From MB1-2 sp046566065 (GTDB taxonomy: Bacteria; Actinomycetota; CADDZG01; WHSQ01), in contig JBKHXK010000008.1 in NCBI GenBank assembly GCA_046566065.1, positions 15,078-79,077 on the forward strand: a stretch of 64,000 bases of DNA, in the 5' to 3' direction. Made by a program: the position numbers and the translations under genes. Below the pieces are notes generated by a model. It did not search any database and was not told where the DNA came from. It saw only the letters and a program-made list of their open reading frames with translations. Below are positions 15,181-24,708 of the stretch, one piece after another. How positions within the stretch are numbered: position 1 is the first letter of the stretch; every line of letters begins with the position of its first letter.

Positions 15181-16490
15181 GTCGAAGCAGCGAGGACCAC
15201 CTCGCTCATCGCATCGACGGCTCGAAGGAAGGGTTCCACCTCCACGTGCTCGTCGTGCGCGTGGACCGTCGCTAGTTGTTCCTGAGTCAGCACCAGCGGG
15301 ACCCATCCGTAAGCCGTGGCTCCGCGCTGTCTCAGATATCTGAGATCGGTCATGCCCGGGGTAAGAGACGGCACCGGCACCGGGCGCTCGGGCAGTCGCT
15401 GAGAGACCTGCTCGATCAATTCGTAGAGGCGTCCGGGCCGACTGACCGGGCTGGAGTGACGCGACACCTCCCGCACCTTCACCCCCTGCTTCGCTCCCAT
15501 CCTCGACAACCTGCGGAGCAAGCGAGGGATGTCGGTGTCGGGGAGCAGGCGGCAGTCCAGCGAGGCCGAGGCCTCGGCCGGTACCACGTTGTGCTTGTAG
15601 CCGGCCTCGATGCGCGTCGGTGTGAGCGTGTCCGAGAGGAGGGCGGCCATCGCTCCCTGCGCTCGCAGAGGTTTCTTCAGTGCGTTCGCGACCGGCGCCG
15701 CCGCAGCCGATGCGAGGGCCTTGAACACGGCCTTCCTGGGCCCGGAGGCATGCTCGGCGAGGATCCTGAACTGCTCCTTCATGACGGGATGCACCCGGGG
15801 CGAGCCGTGCCCCGCGATCTTGGCCAGCATCTCGACCAGGTTCATGTTCGCCTGGTCGAGCGGGGGCATCGCCCCATGGCCGGGATCACCCGAGGCCGCG
15901 AGATCCAGCCACAAGACCGCCTTCTCCGCGACGACGATCGGCATGATGGGGCGGTCGATCACGCCACTCAGTCCGAAGGCGCCCTCACCGAGAGCCTCGG
16001 GAGGCGGGCGTCCGTCCGAGAACCCGACCTTGTCGGGCACCTCCTCCAGCACGGCAGCGGCCCCTTCGCTCCCTCCCGCTTCTTCGTCGGCGACCGACAT
16101 GAACACGATCTCGCGCGTCGGAGTCTTTCCCGAGGAGGCGATCGCAGCGCAGGCGGCAGCGTGCATCACCGCTACCGATTTCATATCGAGCGCGCCCCGG
16201 CCCCAGATGCATCCCTCCGATTCTTCTCCCCCGAAAGGATCGCACGACCATCCCTCTCGCTCCACCGCGACCACGTCGGTGTGCGACACCAGCACCAAGG
16301 CGGGTACGTCGGTGGGCCCGTCGATGCGCGCCAGGATGCTGGGACGACCCGCCGAGCTCTTGTGGATGTAGGTGTCGAGCCCCGCGGACCTCAGAGCGCT
16401 CTCGAGCAACTCGGCTGCGGGACCCTCGTTGCCCGGCGGGTTGGTCGTGTCGACGCGCAGCAGCTCGCGCAGGAGGGGGACGGGTTGCAT
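15177..16490 (-). CDS. M20-family metallopeptidase
   Basis: About 437 aa from ATG 16490 (MQPVPLLRELLRVDTTNPPGNE, the standard M20 opening). Zinc and catalytic motifs: VLVSHTDVV, WGRGALDMKS, VADEEAGGSEGA with the catalytic Glu pair, and the distal His in TVHAHDEHVEVE. It should remove an acyl or amino-acid group in a dinuclear-zinc site in the cytosol; carboxypeptidase, acetylornithine-deacetylase and aminoacylase activities all occur in the family. Divergent from the epimerase gene, 45 nt apart. Confidence 0.88.
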   Translation of the reverse strand: MQPVPLLRELLRVDTTNPPGNEGPAAELLESALRSAGLDTYIHKSSAGRPSILARIDGPTDVPALVLVSHTDVVAVEREGWSCDPFGGEESEGCIWGRGALDMKSVAVMHAAACAAIASSGKTPTREIVFMSVADEEAGGSEGAAAVLEEVPDKVGFSDGRPPPEALGEGAFGLSGVIDRPIMPIVVAEKAVLWLDLAASGDPGHGAMPPLDQANMNLVEMLAKIAGHGSPRVHPVMKEQFRILAEHASGPRKAVFKALASAAAAPVANALKKPLRAQGAMAALLSDTLTPTRIEAGYKHNVVPAEASASLDCRLLPDTDIPRLLRRLSRMGAKQGVKVREVSRHSSPVSRPGRLYELIEQVSQRLPERPVPVPSLTPGMTDLRYLRQRGATAYGWVPLVLTQEQLATVHAHDEHVEVEPFLRAVDAMSEVVLAAST

Positions 16491-16535
16491 GGCGTGGAGC
16501 TTAGTGCCGCGACGTCCACGGATACCCTCTCGCGC

Positions 16536-17567
16536 ATGAAGGCTCTGGTCACCGGCGCGTGCGGATTCATCGGTTCTCACATGGTCGAGGTGCTGGCCGA
16601 AGCCGGACACGAGGTGGTCGCCGCAGACCTACCGTCCGCGCTGGCGGCTCCTGCAGACGATCGGACACGGTGGCCGCAGGTGTGCCGGGCGGCAGGGGCC
16701 GAGCTCGTCCCGCTCGACCTGACCGACCCCTCCACCGTGCCTGCTGCGGTGGCGGGGGCCGAGGTGGTCTTCCATATCGCCGCCGTCTTCGATTACATGG
16801 CGCCGGAAAGTGTTCTGCGCGCCGTGAACGTCGAGGGAACCCGCAATCTGTTCGAGGCCCTCCTCGAGGAAGGCTCGTGCCGGCGCGTCGTCAACTGGGG
16901 AGCCGGCGGGGTCTACGGAACCCCCCGGGCTGATCGCCTCCCCTTCCGTGAAGACTCCGCCAAGGAGCCCGGCAATGCCTACCTCGTGTCCAAGTGGGAC
17001 CAGGAAGTGCTCGCGCACTCGTATCGCTCGCGCGGGGTCGAGGTCACGTCCACGAGAACGACGTCTCCTTACGGTCCTCGAGCCGCGTACGGCTCCGGGC
17101 AGCTACTCCTCCAGCTCGCCGAGAAACCGGTGGCTATCAGGAACATGACCGGCAACATCCCATTCGTGCACGTGCGGGACCTGTGCCGGGCTGCCCTTCA
17201 TCTCGCCGAGCATCCGGATGCGGATGGAGAGGCTTACAACGTGACCGACGAGGGTCGCATCGATGCGATCCGGCTGGCCCGGATCGTCGCCGACGAGATG
17301 GGCAAGCGCGCGAAGGTCCTGCCCCCGCTTCCCTTGGGCGCCTTGAGGACGCTCCTGTCGTCCGCGGCGAAGGTCTCGGGTGCTCTCGCCACGCGCTCCG
17401 GCAAGCGACCGGTACTGGAGTACGACCAGGTTCAGTACTTCGGTTACGACTTCGTCTACTCGATCGACAAGCTGCTGGCGACGGGCTTCGGCTTCGAGTA
17501 CCCGGAACCAGAGCCCGGTCTGCGTGAGACACTGCGTTGGTACCGGGAGCAAGGCTGGATCCGGTGA
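16536..17567 (+). CDS. NAD-dependent epimerase/dehydratase (extended SDR)
   Basis: 343 aa. The Rossmann motif TGACGFIGSHMV is at residues 6-17, then DLTDPSTV, FHIAAVFDY, and the catalytic YxxxK in AYLVSKWDQE. The C-terminus is of the sugar-epimerase/sterol-dehydrogenase type; the substrate cannot be read. The frame is open for 1.2 kb upstream, but that part is antisense to the peptidase. ATG 16536 is chosen because the Rossmann fold starts there; TACCCT lies seven nucleotides upstream, consistent with a leaderless message. Confidence 0.85.
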   Translation: MKALVTGACGFIGSHMVEVLAEAGHEVVAADLPSALAAPADDRTRWPQVCRAAGAELVPLDLTDPSTVPAAVAGAEVVFHIAAVFDYMAPESVLRAVNVEGTRNLFEALLEEGSCRRVVNWGAGGVYGTPRADRLPFREDSAKEPGNAYLVSKWDQEVLAHSYRSRGVEVTSTRTTSPYGPRAAYGSGQLLLQLAEKPVAIRNMTGNIPFVHVRDLCRAALHLAEHPDADGEAYNVTDEGRIDAIRLARIVADEMGKRAKVLPPLPLGALRTLLSSAAKVSGALATRSGKRPVLEYDQVQYFGYDFVYSIDKLLATGFGFEYPEPEPGLRETLRWYREQGWIR

Positions 17568-17580
17568 GACCGAGAGCGGG

Positions 17581-18123
17581 GTGGTAGCGACCTTCATCAT
17601 CGACTGGCCCGTTGTGGCCTTCCTGGGTCTTTTCTTCGGCAGGTTCGCTCCGCTGCAAGCGTGGTGGCGAAGCTCCGCCTTCGCCGGCGGTCTGATCGCG
17701 AGCGGAGGGTTCACCACGGTCGCGATGCTCTCGTATCGGATCGCTCCGGATTGGATGTGGATGTACTACAGGGATCCGGAGGAGATGAAGCCTGCCGTCC
17801 CACTCATGCCGCTCGGGTACATGGCCGCCTTCGTTGCCGCCTTCGCCAGTGCCGTCCGTCTCCGCGACCAGGAAAGGAGCGTATGGCCGGCAGCCACCGC
17901 AGCAGCAGTGGCTGAGGTGGCAGTGGTGGCCGCGACCTGGGACCGCTACCACCGGATCGGAACGCGCTCGGAGTGGGAAGCAGGAACTGCGTCGGAGTTG
18001 GTGACCGCCAAGCCCACGGGGCTCGCGAAGAAGGTCAGCTCGTATGCACCGGTCGTCTTCGTCACCTTCCTGTTCGGTCTAGCACTCGCAAGGAGAAGCG
18101 GTGCGTCTTCTGCTCGTCGATAA
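17581..18123 (+). CDS. Membrane protein of unknown function
   Basis: 180 aa from GTG 17581, with about five hydrophobic segments (FIIDWPVVAFLGLFFG, AFAGGLIASGGFTTVAML, LGYMAAFVAAFASAV, TAAAVAEVAVVAATW, YAPVVFVTFLFGLAL). The loop RIAPDWMWMYYRDPEEMKP is rich in Trp and Tyr. It lies 13 nt after the epimerase and overlaps the start of trpG by 23 nt, so the three may be one transcript. I do not recognise a family. Confidence 0.6.
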   Translation: MVATFIIDWPVVAFLGLFFGRFAPLQAWWRSSAFAGGLIASGGFTTVAMLSYRIAPDWMWMYYRDPEEMKPAVPLMPLGYMAAFVAAFASAVRLRDQERSVWPAATAAAVAEVAVVAATWDRYHRIGTRSEWEAGTASELVTAKPTGLAKKVSSYAPVVFVTFLFGLALARRSGASSARR

Positions 18124-18670
18124 CTACGACTCGTTCGTGTTCAACCTGGCGCAAGCTTTCGGCGCGCTGGGGGCCGAGCCGATCGTCGTACGCAACGACG
18201 CCACGATCGCCGACCTGGAGGCGCTCGAAGCGGACGCCGTCGTCATATCCCCCGGCCCCGGCACCCCTGCCGACTCCGGGGTCTCGATCGAGGCGATCAA
18301 GCACTTCTCCCGATCCCGTCCGGTCCTCGGCGTGTGCCTTGGGCATCAGTGCATCGGAGCTGCCTTCGGGGGCCGCGTCACGCGCGCCTCGGTGGGGCCC
18401 GTTCACGGGAAGACCTCTCAGATCTCCCACGATGGGCAGGCGGTGTTCGAGGGGATCCCCTCACCCTTCACGGCGACGCGCTATCACTCGCTCGCCATCG
18501 AAGACGACGCCTGGCCCGACGACCTCGAGATAAGCGCGCGCAGTGACGACGGTGTCGTGATGGGGGTCCGCCACCGCGATCTGCCGGTGGAGGGCGTCCA
18601 GTTCCATCCCGAGTCGGTCCTGTGCCCGGAGGGCGTCCGGCTCCTAGGGAACTTCCTCGGTCGGACCTAG
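18101..18670 (+). CDS. trpG: Anthranilate/aminodeoxychorismate synthase glutamine amidotransferase subunit
   Basis: 189 aa, class I glutamine amidotransferase. It starts LLLVDNYDSFVFNLAQAF, has the nucleophile Cys in LGVCLGHQCIG and the His-Glu pair in VEGVQFHPESV. It supplies ammonia from glutamine for anthranilate or aminodeoxychorismate synthesis. Its place next to pknB matches M. tuberculosis trpG (Rv0013). GTG follows AAGGAG. No trpE or pabB is here. The stop overlaps the pknB stop in a CTAG. Confidence 0.93.
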   Translation: MRLLLVDNYDSFVFNLAQAFGALGAEPIVVRNDATIADLEALEADAVVISPGPGTPADSGVSIEAIKHFSRSRPVLGVCLGHQCIGAAFGGRVTRASVGPVHGKTSQISHDGQAVFEGIPSPFTATRYHSLAIEDDAWPDDLEISARSDDGVVMGVRHRDLPVEGVQFHPESVLCPEGVRLLGNFLGRT

Positions 18671-20580
18671 GCGCTCATCCAGAAGAGCAGTCCCATCAAC
18701 GCGAACGTCGGGGACAGAGACGCATCACCAGGCTGCACGTAGAGCGTCGCCTCGTCGCCCTCAGACACGAGGGTGCCGGGTGCGGGCTCCTGACGGCAGA
18801 CCGCTCCGGGTGGGGTCGCGTCCGCGCAGGGTTCCTCCACCTGGGTCACGACCAGACCGAAGTCCGATTCGAGGAATGCCTCCGCGTCGTCGCCCTGCTG
18901 CCCACTCACGTCGGGCATCTCGCGCTCCTCGGTCCCCTCGGACACGGTGATCGTGACCACATCACCCGGAGCCGCTTCCGTACCCGCTTCGGGATCCTGC
19001 GCGATCACGATCCCTGCCTCCTCGTCGCTGGGGGCGGTGATCACGCTGACCTCGAGGTCCGCTGCCTCGATCTCGTCCGTTGCCGTTTCCTCGGACTGAC
19101 CGATCACCGAGGGGACGATCACCGCTTCGGGACCTCCGGAGACCACCAGATCGACCGTGCTCCTGACCTCGGCGTCCGATCCCGGTTCCGGTGACTGAGA
19201 GATGACGATCCCCTCTTCGAACTCGTCACTGGGCTCGGTTGCGATGTCGCCGACGCGCAGCCGGGCGTTCTCGATCTCTTCTTCCGCCTCTTCCTGGGTC
19301 AGGCCCACGAGCTCCGGCACCTCTACCTCGGCTCGGCCCTCCGAGACGAAGATCGTGACGGTCTCGCCCTCTTCGATCCGTTCGCCACCCTCGGGCTCCT
19401 GGCTGGTCACCTCGCCCCTCGGCTTGTTGCTGTTCTTGCGCTCGATGTCGACGTCGAAGCCCTTGTCCTCCAGGAGGTCTCGAGCCTCGTCCTGGTCCAT
19501 ACCGACGACGTCCGGCACGCGCACGAGGGGCCCGTCCCCGCCGAGCAGGTTGTTCGCCAGCAGGTAGGCCAGCAGCGCGAACACACCCAGGATCAGGAGC
19601 GCAGCGACCACGTAGATGCCCGCTCTGTTCTTGCCGTCGGGTTCCGGCTCCCATTCCTCCTCCGTCTGCCGGATCACCTGGGTGCCGGTGGCGGCCGGCG
19701 CAACGGTGGTGGTTCCCGCGAGAAGCGGAGTGGCATGGACCTGCTGGCCGGAGATGAAACGCTGGAGGTCGTCGTGCATCTCCCGCGCCGACTGGTAGCG
19801 GTTGTCCGGGTTCTTCGCGAGGGCCTTCATCGTGATCGCGTCCAGCGCGTCCGGAACATCCGGGTTGACCGACGAAGGCTTCTCCGCGTCCTCGCGCACG
19901 TGCTTGTAGGCGATCGACAATGGCGTGTCGCCTTGGAAGGGAGCGCGCCCGGTCAACATCTCGTACAGGACGCACCCGAGTGCGTAGACGTCAGAGCGTG
20001 CGTCGACCGGGTTCCCCTGCGCTTGTTCGGGAGACAGATAGGAGGCCGTGCCGATGACCATCCCCGTCTGGGTCATGGTCTGCTCACCGTCGCCCAGAGC
20101 TCTTGCGATGCCGAAGTCGGTCACTTTGGTCTGTCCGTAGGACGTGATCATGATGTTGCTGGGCTTGATGTCGCGGTGGACGAGCCCCGCGGTATGAGCC
20201 CTCTCGAGCGCTCTGGCGACGTCCGCGGCGATCTCGGCGGCGCGCTCGGGGAGCAGGGGCCCGTCTTCGCTGATGACGGCCTCGAGCCCGCGGCCGTCGA
20301 TCATCTCCATGACGATGAAGTAAGCAGCGTCGTCGTTGCCGAAGTCGTAGAGAGACACGATGTTGGGATGGCTCAGGTTCGCCGCGGCCTGGGCCTCTCT
20401 CCGGAAGCGCTCGACGAAGGACCTGTCGTTGCTGAGGCGCTCGGCCAGCACCTTCACGGCGACCTCACGGCCGAGCAGATCGTCGCGGGCGCGATAGACC
20501 TCGGCCATACCTCCTTGGCCGACCTTCTCTATGACCTCGTAGCGGCCTCCGTAGGTCTTTCCTTCAGCGCTCAAGCTCAA
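18667..20580 (-). CDS. pknB: Ser/Thr protein kinase PknB with four PASTA repeats
   Basis: 637 aa. The kinase domain spans about residues 14-275: glycine loop VGQGGMAEVY, VAVKVL lysine, HRDIKPSNIM catalytic loop, DFGIA, and SYLSPEQAQG after the activation loop. One transmembrane helix follows (IYVVAALLILGVFALLAYLL, about 325-345), then four extracellular PASTA repeats (VPDVVGM, VPELVGL, VPSVIGQ, MPDVSGQ). It senses muropeptides/lipid II and controls wall growth and division. Unusually a short hydrophobic tail (FALMGLLFWMSA) follows the last PASTA. TTG is the start, overlapping the pknA stop (TTGA). Confidence 0.96.
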   Translation of the reverse strand: MSLSAEGKTYGGRYEVIEKVGQGGMAEVYRARDDLLGREVAVKVLAERLSNDRSFVERFRREAQAAANLSHPNIVSLYDFGNDDAAYFIVMEMIDGRGLEAVISEDGPLLPERAAEIAADVARALERAHTAGLVHRDIKPSNIMITSYGQTKVTDFGIARALGDGEQTMTQTGMVIGTASYLSPEQAQGNPVDARSDVYALGCVLYEMLTGRAPFQGDTPLSIAYKHVREDAEKPSSVNPDVPDALDAITMKALAKNPDNRYQSAREMHDDLQRFISGQQVHATPLLAGTTTVAPAATGTQVIRQTEEEWEPEPDGKNRAGIYVVAALLILGVFALLAYLLANNLLGGDGPLVRVPDVVGMDQDEARDLLEDKGFDVDIERKNSNKPRGEVTSQEPEGGERIEEGETVTIFVSEGRAEVEVPELVGLTQEEAEEEIENARLRVGDIATEPSDEFEEGIVISQSPEPGSDAEVRSTVDLVVSGGPEAVIVPSVIGQSEETATDEIEAADLEVSVITAPSDEEAGIVIAQDPEAGTEAAPGDVVTITVSEGTEEREMPDVSGQQGDDAEAFLESDFGLVVTQVEEPCADATPPGAVCRQEPAPGTLVSEGDEATLYVQPGDASLSPTFALMGLLFWMSA

Positions 20581-21929
20581 TCGTCCTTGTCTTTGCCATG
20601 GGCCTTCCCCTTACCGGGGTGGTCCTCGTCCTCTTCTTCCTCGTCTTCTTCAGGTTCTCCGCTGCTCACCTGGAGGGTAACTGCGTCCCCCGGCGCAACC
20701 ATGGTGCCGGGCTCCGGGGTGCTCGAGACCACGTGCTCTTCTTTGATCTCTTCAGACGGCACGAAGGCAACGGTTACCGCCAACCCGGCTTGCTCCAGCA
20801 CCTCAACCACGTCATCCATCTTCTCCCCGACGATGTCGGCCGGAAGGGGGAATCCGTCTTCGACCTCCTCGGTGGGGGATCCCTCGCTTGCCGGTTGCGT
20901 TCGACGTTCTTGATGATCCCTCGCCTCGGAAGGTTGCTCGGCATCTCCCAGACGGAGTAGCAAGAGCCCTAGCGCGATCGCGGCGAGTAGCCCGAGCGTC
21001 ACCAGAACGTTCCTGCCCAGCTTCTGGGGGTCCCAACGACTGCCTGGGATCGGCCAAACCGTCGTCTCCATCCGCTCGGTCTCGCTGCCGGAGATGACCG
21101 CCATTGCTTCGCCGGGTTCGCCGGATAGCAAGACGGCCCGGAACTCGGCCGCGCTCTGGAATCGGTCGCGGGGATCCTTCGCGGTCGCACGTCGAACCGC
21201 GTCGTCGATGTAAGGGGGGATGTCCTTGCGCAGGTCACTCGGAGCCGGGACCTCGTCGGAGACGTGACGCATCGCCACCGCGATGATCGAGTCCCCCGTG
21301 AAGGGGACGGTCCCCGTCAACATCTCGTAGAGCACGATCCCCAACGAGTAGATGTCGGTGGCGGGACCCACCTCCGCTCCGCCGGCTTGCTCTGGAGAGA
21401 TGTAGTGAGCGCTGCCGAGCACGGACCCGGTTGCGGTCAACGTGGCGTCACCCGCGGCACGCGCGATCCCGAAGTCGGTCACCTTCACCTTGTCGGAGTC
21501 GTCGAGGATGACGTTGGGGGGCTTGATGTCTCTGTGCACGACGCCGGCGGCATGAGCGTGCTCCAGGGCGGCCGCGATCTGGGCCGTTATGTGGGCAGCC
21601 CTCTCTGGATCCAACGGGCCCTCTTCGCGCAGGACCCGGGCGAGATCCTTGCCGTTGGCGAGCTCCATCACCATGTAGTGACAGCGATCGTCGGCCCCGA
21701 AGTCGTACACGCCGGCGATGTTGGGATGAGAGAGAGCTCCCGCGGCCCTGGCCTCGCGCCGGAACCGTTCGATGAACGTGGGATCCTCTGCGAGACCCTC
21801 CTTCAGCAGTTTCACCGCGACCTTGCGCTGCAGCCTCTCGTCGGTTGCCGCATAGACAGAGCCCATCCCGCCGGACGCGATGCGCTCGTCCAGCCGGTAA
21901 CGCTCCGAGAGAACGGTCCCGATCACCAT
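20577..21929 (-). CDS. pknA: Ser/Thr protein kinase PknA with one PASTA repeat
   Basis: 450 aa. Kinase domain about 10-270 (IASGGMGSVY, VAVKLL, HRDIKPPNVI, DFGIA, HYISPEQAGG), transmembrane helix about 305-325 (VLVTLGLLAAIALGLLLL), then one extracellular PASTA-like repeat (LPADIVGEKMDDVVEVLEQA to VTLQVSSG) and an acidic plus Lys-rich tail. Mycobacterial PknA has no PASTA domain, so this copy differs, though position and gene order identify it. ATG; the stop of this gene overlaps the pknB start, and its start overlaps the end of pbpA by 7 nt. Confidence 0.93.
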   Translation of the reverse strand: MVIGTVLSERYRLDERIASGGMGSVYAATDERLQRKVAVKLLKEGLAEDPTFIERFRREARAAGALSHPNIAGVYDFGADDRCHYMVMELANGKDLARVLREEGPLDPERAAHITAQIAAALEHAHAAGVVHRDIKPPNVILDDSDKVKVTDFGIARAAGDATLTATGSVLGSAHYISPEQAGGAEVGPATDIYSLGIVLYEMLTGTVPFTGDSIIAVAMRHVSDEVPAPSDLRKDIPPYIDDAVRRATAKDPRDRFQSAAEFRAVLLSGEPGEAMAVISGSETERMETTVWPIPGSRWDPQKLGRNVLVTLGLLAAIALGLLLLRLGDAEQPSEARDHQERRTQPASEGSPTEEVEDGFPLPADIVGEKMDDVVEVLEQAGLAVTVAFVPSEEIKEEHVVSSTPEPGTMVAPGDAVTLQVSSGEPEEDEEEEDEDHPGKGKAHGKDKDD

Positions 21930-23386
21930 CCGCGGATCTGACGGTCGGCCTCGAAAAGCAGCTTGGCTATGGGGGCCGCGACCGCGCCACCCGTCGCCTC
22001 CGATCCGGCGGAGCCCCCGTTCTCGACGATCACCGCAACGGCCAGTTTCGGGTCGTTCGCGGGTGCGAACGCGATGAACCAGGCATGCGGGTTCTCACCC
22101 GGGACGGTCTGCGCGGTGCCCGTCTTTCCCGCTACCTGGGTGCCGGGGATCTGCGCGGCTGTGCCGGTTCCGCTCTCGACGACGGCGATCATCATCTCGG
22201 TGACCTCCCGGGCGGTATCGGACGACATCGCTCGCTCCATCGACTCAGGTTGGAACCTCTCGACGATGCCCCCGGAAGGGTCGATCACCTCCCGGACCAG
22301 TTGAGGCCTTGGGGTAACGCCTCCGTTGGCCACGCTGGAGGCAACCAGAGCCATCTGGAGAGGAGTCGCTACAACGTCACCTTGTCCGATCGCCACGTAG
22401 GCCTGGAACGGCTTGTTGTCTTCCCCGACCTCGGGGAACGCGCTCGTCTCGGTTCCCACCTCGAAGGGGATCTGGTCGTTGAAGCCCATGGCCTCGGCGG
22501 TCTCGCGGATCTCCTTCGGGATCTCCATCCCGATCATGGCGAAGGTCGTGTCGCAGGAGATCTCGAGCGCCGTGAAGAGGTCGATCTGGCCCCCGGCACA
22601 GCTGGTCTTGGTGAAGTTGGTCAAGGTTTCGTCGGTCTGCGGCAGTTCGAGCTCGGCCGGGTCGTCGAAGGTGTCGTTCGGGTCGTACCTGGTCTCCAAG
22701 GCGGCAGCGGTGGTGATGACCTTCACGGTCGATCCAGGTGCGTAGCCGCGGTGGGTAGTACCGGGGACGAGGGGGCTGCGCGGCGAGGCCGGGTCGAGCG
22801 ATTCCCAGTAGCGCTGCGCTTCTTTGCCGTCGTGTGACGCCAGGGGGGTCGGGTCGTACGAGGGGTTGCTCCACATGGCGCGCACCTCGCCCGTTTGCGG
22901 GTCCAACGCAACGACCGCCCCTCGCTCGCCCCCGAGAGCGTCTCGGGCCGCTTGCTGCAAGCGCGAGTGGATCGTCAGGCGTACGTCGTCACCTTCCTCA
23001 CCGGAGCCAAGGAAACGATCCTGGATGTCCTGCATGGAGATGACGCCGCTGTCCCCGAGGAGCTCGTCGTTGAAAGCGCTCTCGATGCGAGAGGTCCCGT
23101 AGCGGATCGAATAGAAGCCGGTGATGTGTCCGTATAGCTCGCCCTCCGGATACGTACGGCGGAAACGAAGCTGACCTTTCTTGGGTTCGCTTACGGCCAC
23201 CCGCGTGCCGTCGAGAGTGATGATGTCCCCGCGTTTGATCGAGTACTCACGTAGCAACGAGCGGATGTTCGCGTTGTTCGAAGCGATCTCTTCTGCGGCG
23301 AAGATCTGCACGTAATTCAGCTGAAGGAAGACGGCAAGGAACAGGAACACGAGCCCGATACCTACCTTGCGGATCTGTCTATGCAC
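21923..23386 (-). CDS. pbpA: Class B penicillin-binding protein PbpA
   Basis: 487 aa. A single N-terminal membrane anchor (VGIGLVFLFLAVFLQLNYV), a pedestal domain, and a transpeptidase domain with the serine in GSTVK (about 219), SCD in place of SxN (about 277) and KTGT (421). It cross-links peptidoglycan at the septum or side wall together with the adjacent RodA/FtsW polymerase. Length fits mycobacterial PbpA (491). The start is GTG, overlapping the rodA end by 8 nt. Confidence 0.94.
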   Translation of the reverse strand: MHRQIRKVGIGLVFLFLAVFLQLNYVQIFAAEEIASNNANIRSLLREYSIKRGDIITLDGTRVAVSEPKKGQLRFRRTYPEGELYGHITGFYSIRYGTSRIESAFNDELLGDSGVISMQDIQDRFLGSGEEGDDVRLTIHSRLQQAARDALGGERGAVVALDPQTGEVRAMWSNPSYDPTPLASHDGKEAQRYWESLDPASPRSPLVPGTTHRGYAPGSTVKVITTAAALETRYDPNDTFDDPAELELPQTDETLTNFTKTSCAGGQIDLFTALEISCDTTFAMIGMEIPKEIRETAEAMGFNDQIPFEVGTETSAFPEVGEDNKPFQAYVAIGQGDVVATPLQMALVASSVANGGVTPRPQLVREVIDPSGGIVERFQPESMERAMSSDTAREVTEMMIAVVESGTGTAAQIPGTQVAGKTGTAQTVPGENPHAWFIAFAPANDPKLAVAVIVENGGSAGSEATGGAVAAPIAKLLFEADRQIRGW

Positions 23387-24694
23387 CCGCTCGGCCTCCG
23401 ATGAGGATCTCTCCGGTCATGGCCGGGTCCGGCGCAGAGGCGGCGTGATCGGAGATCCGGATCAGCACCGCGATCAGGATGAAGTTCGACAGCAAGCTCG
23501 ATCCTCCGTAGGACATGAACGGCAGAGTGATCCCGGTGAGCGGCATCAGGCGAGTCACTCCGGCGAGGATGATCACCGTCTGGATGCCGAAGATGGTGAT
23601 CAGCCCGGCGGCCAGAAGTTGGCCGAAGTCATCCCGTGCGTGCATCGCCACGCGTAACCCGCGGGCGACCATCAGCATGAAGCAGAGCAACACCCCTGCG
23701 GTGCCAAGGAGCCCGAGCTCTTCACCGATCACCGAGAAGATGAAGTCGGTGTGCGCCGCGGGGATGATGTCCGGACGTCCGAGTCCGAGGCCGGTTCCGA
23801 AGAGACCCCCGGTGGCCAGCGCGAACAAGGACTGAGCGAGCTGGTAGCCCTCGTCCGAGATGTAACGCGGGTTGAACACGTCGAGCCAGATCTGCACGCG
23901 TTGCTGTACGTGCGTGAACGCCTGGTAACCGATGTAGGCGCCCCCTGCGAAGAGGAGGAGGCCGAAGGCCACGTAGACGATGCGGGCGGTGGCGATGTAG
24001 AGCATCACGAGGAAGATCGAGAAGAACAGCAAGCTGGATCCAAGGTCCTTCTCGAAGAACATGACCGCCAGCGAAAGTCCCCACATCACCAAGAGCGGGC
24101 CGAAGTGCTTCAGGTCCGGGACGTGGAAGCCCATCACCCGCCGCGACGCGATCGCGAGCAGCTCCTTGCGCTCTGCGAGGTAGGCAGCGAAGAAGATGAC
24201 CAGGCAGACCTTGGCGATCTCTCCCGGCTGGAAGGCCAACGGGCCCAACCGAACCCACAACCTGGCCCCGTTGATCGTTGCTCCGAGCGGGCTCAGGGGG
24301 ATCAAGAGCAGTCCCACTCCGACGAATCCGAGGATGTACTTGTAGCGAGCGAGCACGGCGGGATCTCTCACGACCAACAGTGTCCCCACGAAGCAACCGA
24401 GGCCGAACAGCGTCCACGTGACCTGCGTTGGGCCGAACCCGTCGGGGGAGAGCCGGTAGATGGCCGCCAGCCCCACGGCGTTCAGGATCGCTGCGATCGG
24501 CAGGATCAACGGATCGGACTGGCGCGCCGTCCGGCGAACCACTATGTGGGCGCCGACGTAGAAGACGGCCATGAGGACCATGAACGGGATGGCCGTTCCG
24601 ACGCTTGCCGAATCGCGAGCGTTACCAGAGCCAACGCTCCCGATCCGAGGATCAGGGCCAGGATGAGCAGCGAGAGCTCTCGGTTGCGCCGCAC
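23379..24694 (-). CDS. rodA: SEDS peptidoglycan polymerase RodA (apparent frameshift near its N-terminus)
   Basis: The main frame reads from about 24600 down to 23379: helices VGTAIPFMVLMAVFYVGAHI, then ARQSDPLILPIAAILNAVGL, the SEDS catalytic region GARLWVRLGPLAFQPGEIAK and the ending LPFMSYGGSSLLSNF. The expected first helix is missing in this frame but is present in another: GTG 24694 reads RRNRELSLLILALILGSGAL and on to LAIRQAS, as in other RodA proteins. The frames meet at about 24597-24601 (CGTCGGAACGG); one extra G would join them. So rodA is probably whole with an assembly error or a real frameshift. The main frame stays open to 24878 but that part is antisense-like noise inside pstP. 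Confidence 0.85.
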
Positions 24695-24708
24695 GGCGAC
24701 CTGAGTGC

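Noticed and set aside
15276..16535. A 763-codon open frame whose first 420 codons run opposite the M20 peptidase
   Set aside because: No domain; the peptidase on the other strand has full motifs. Only the epimerase from 16536 is real.
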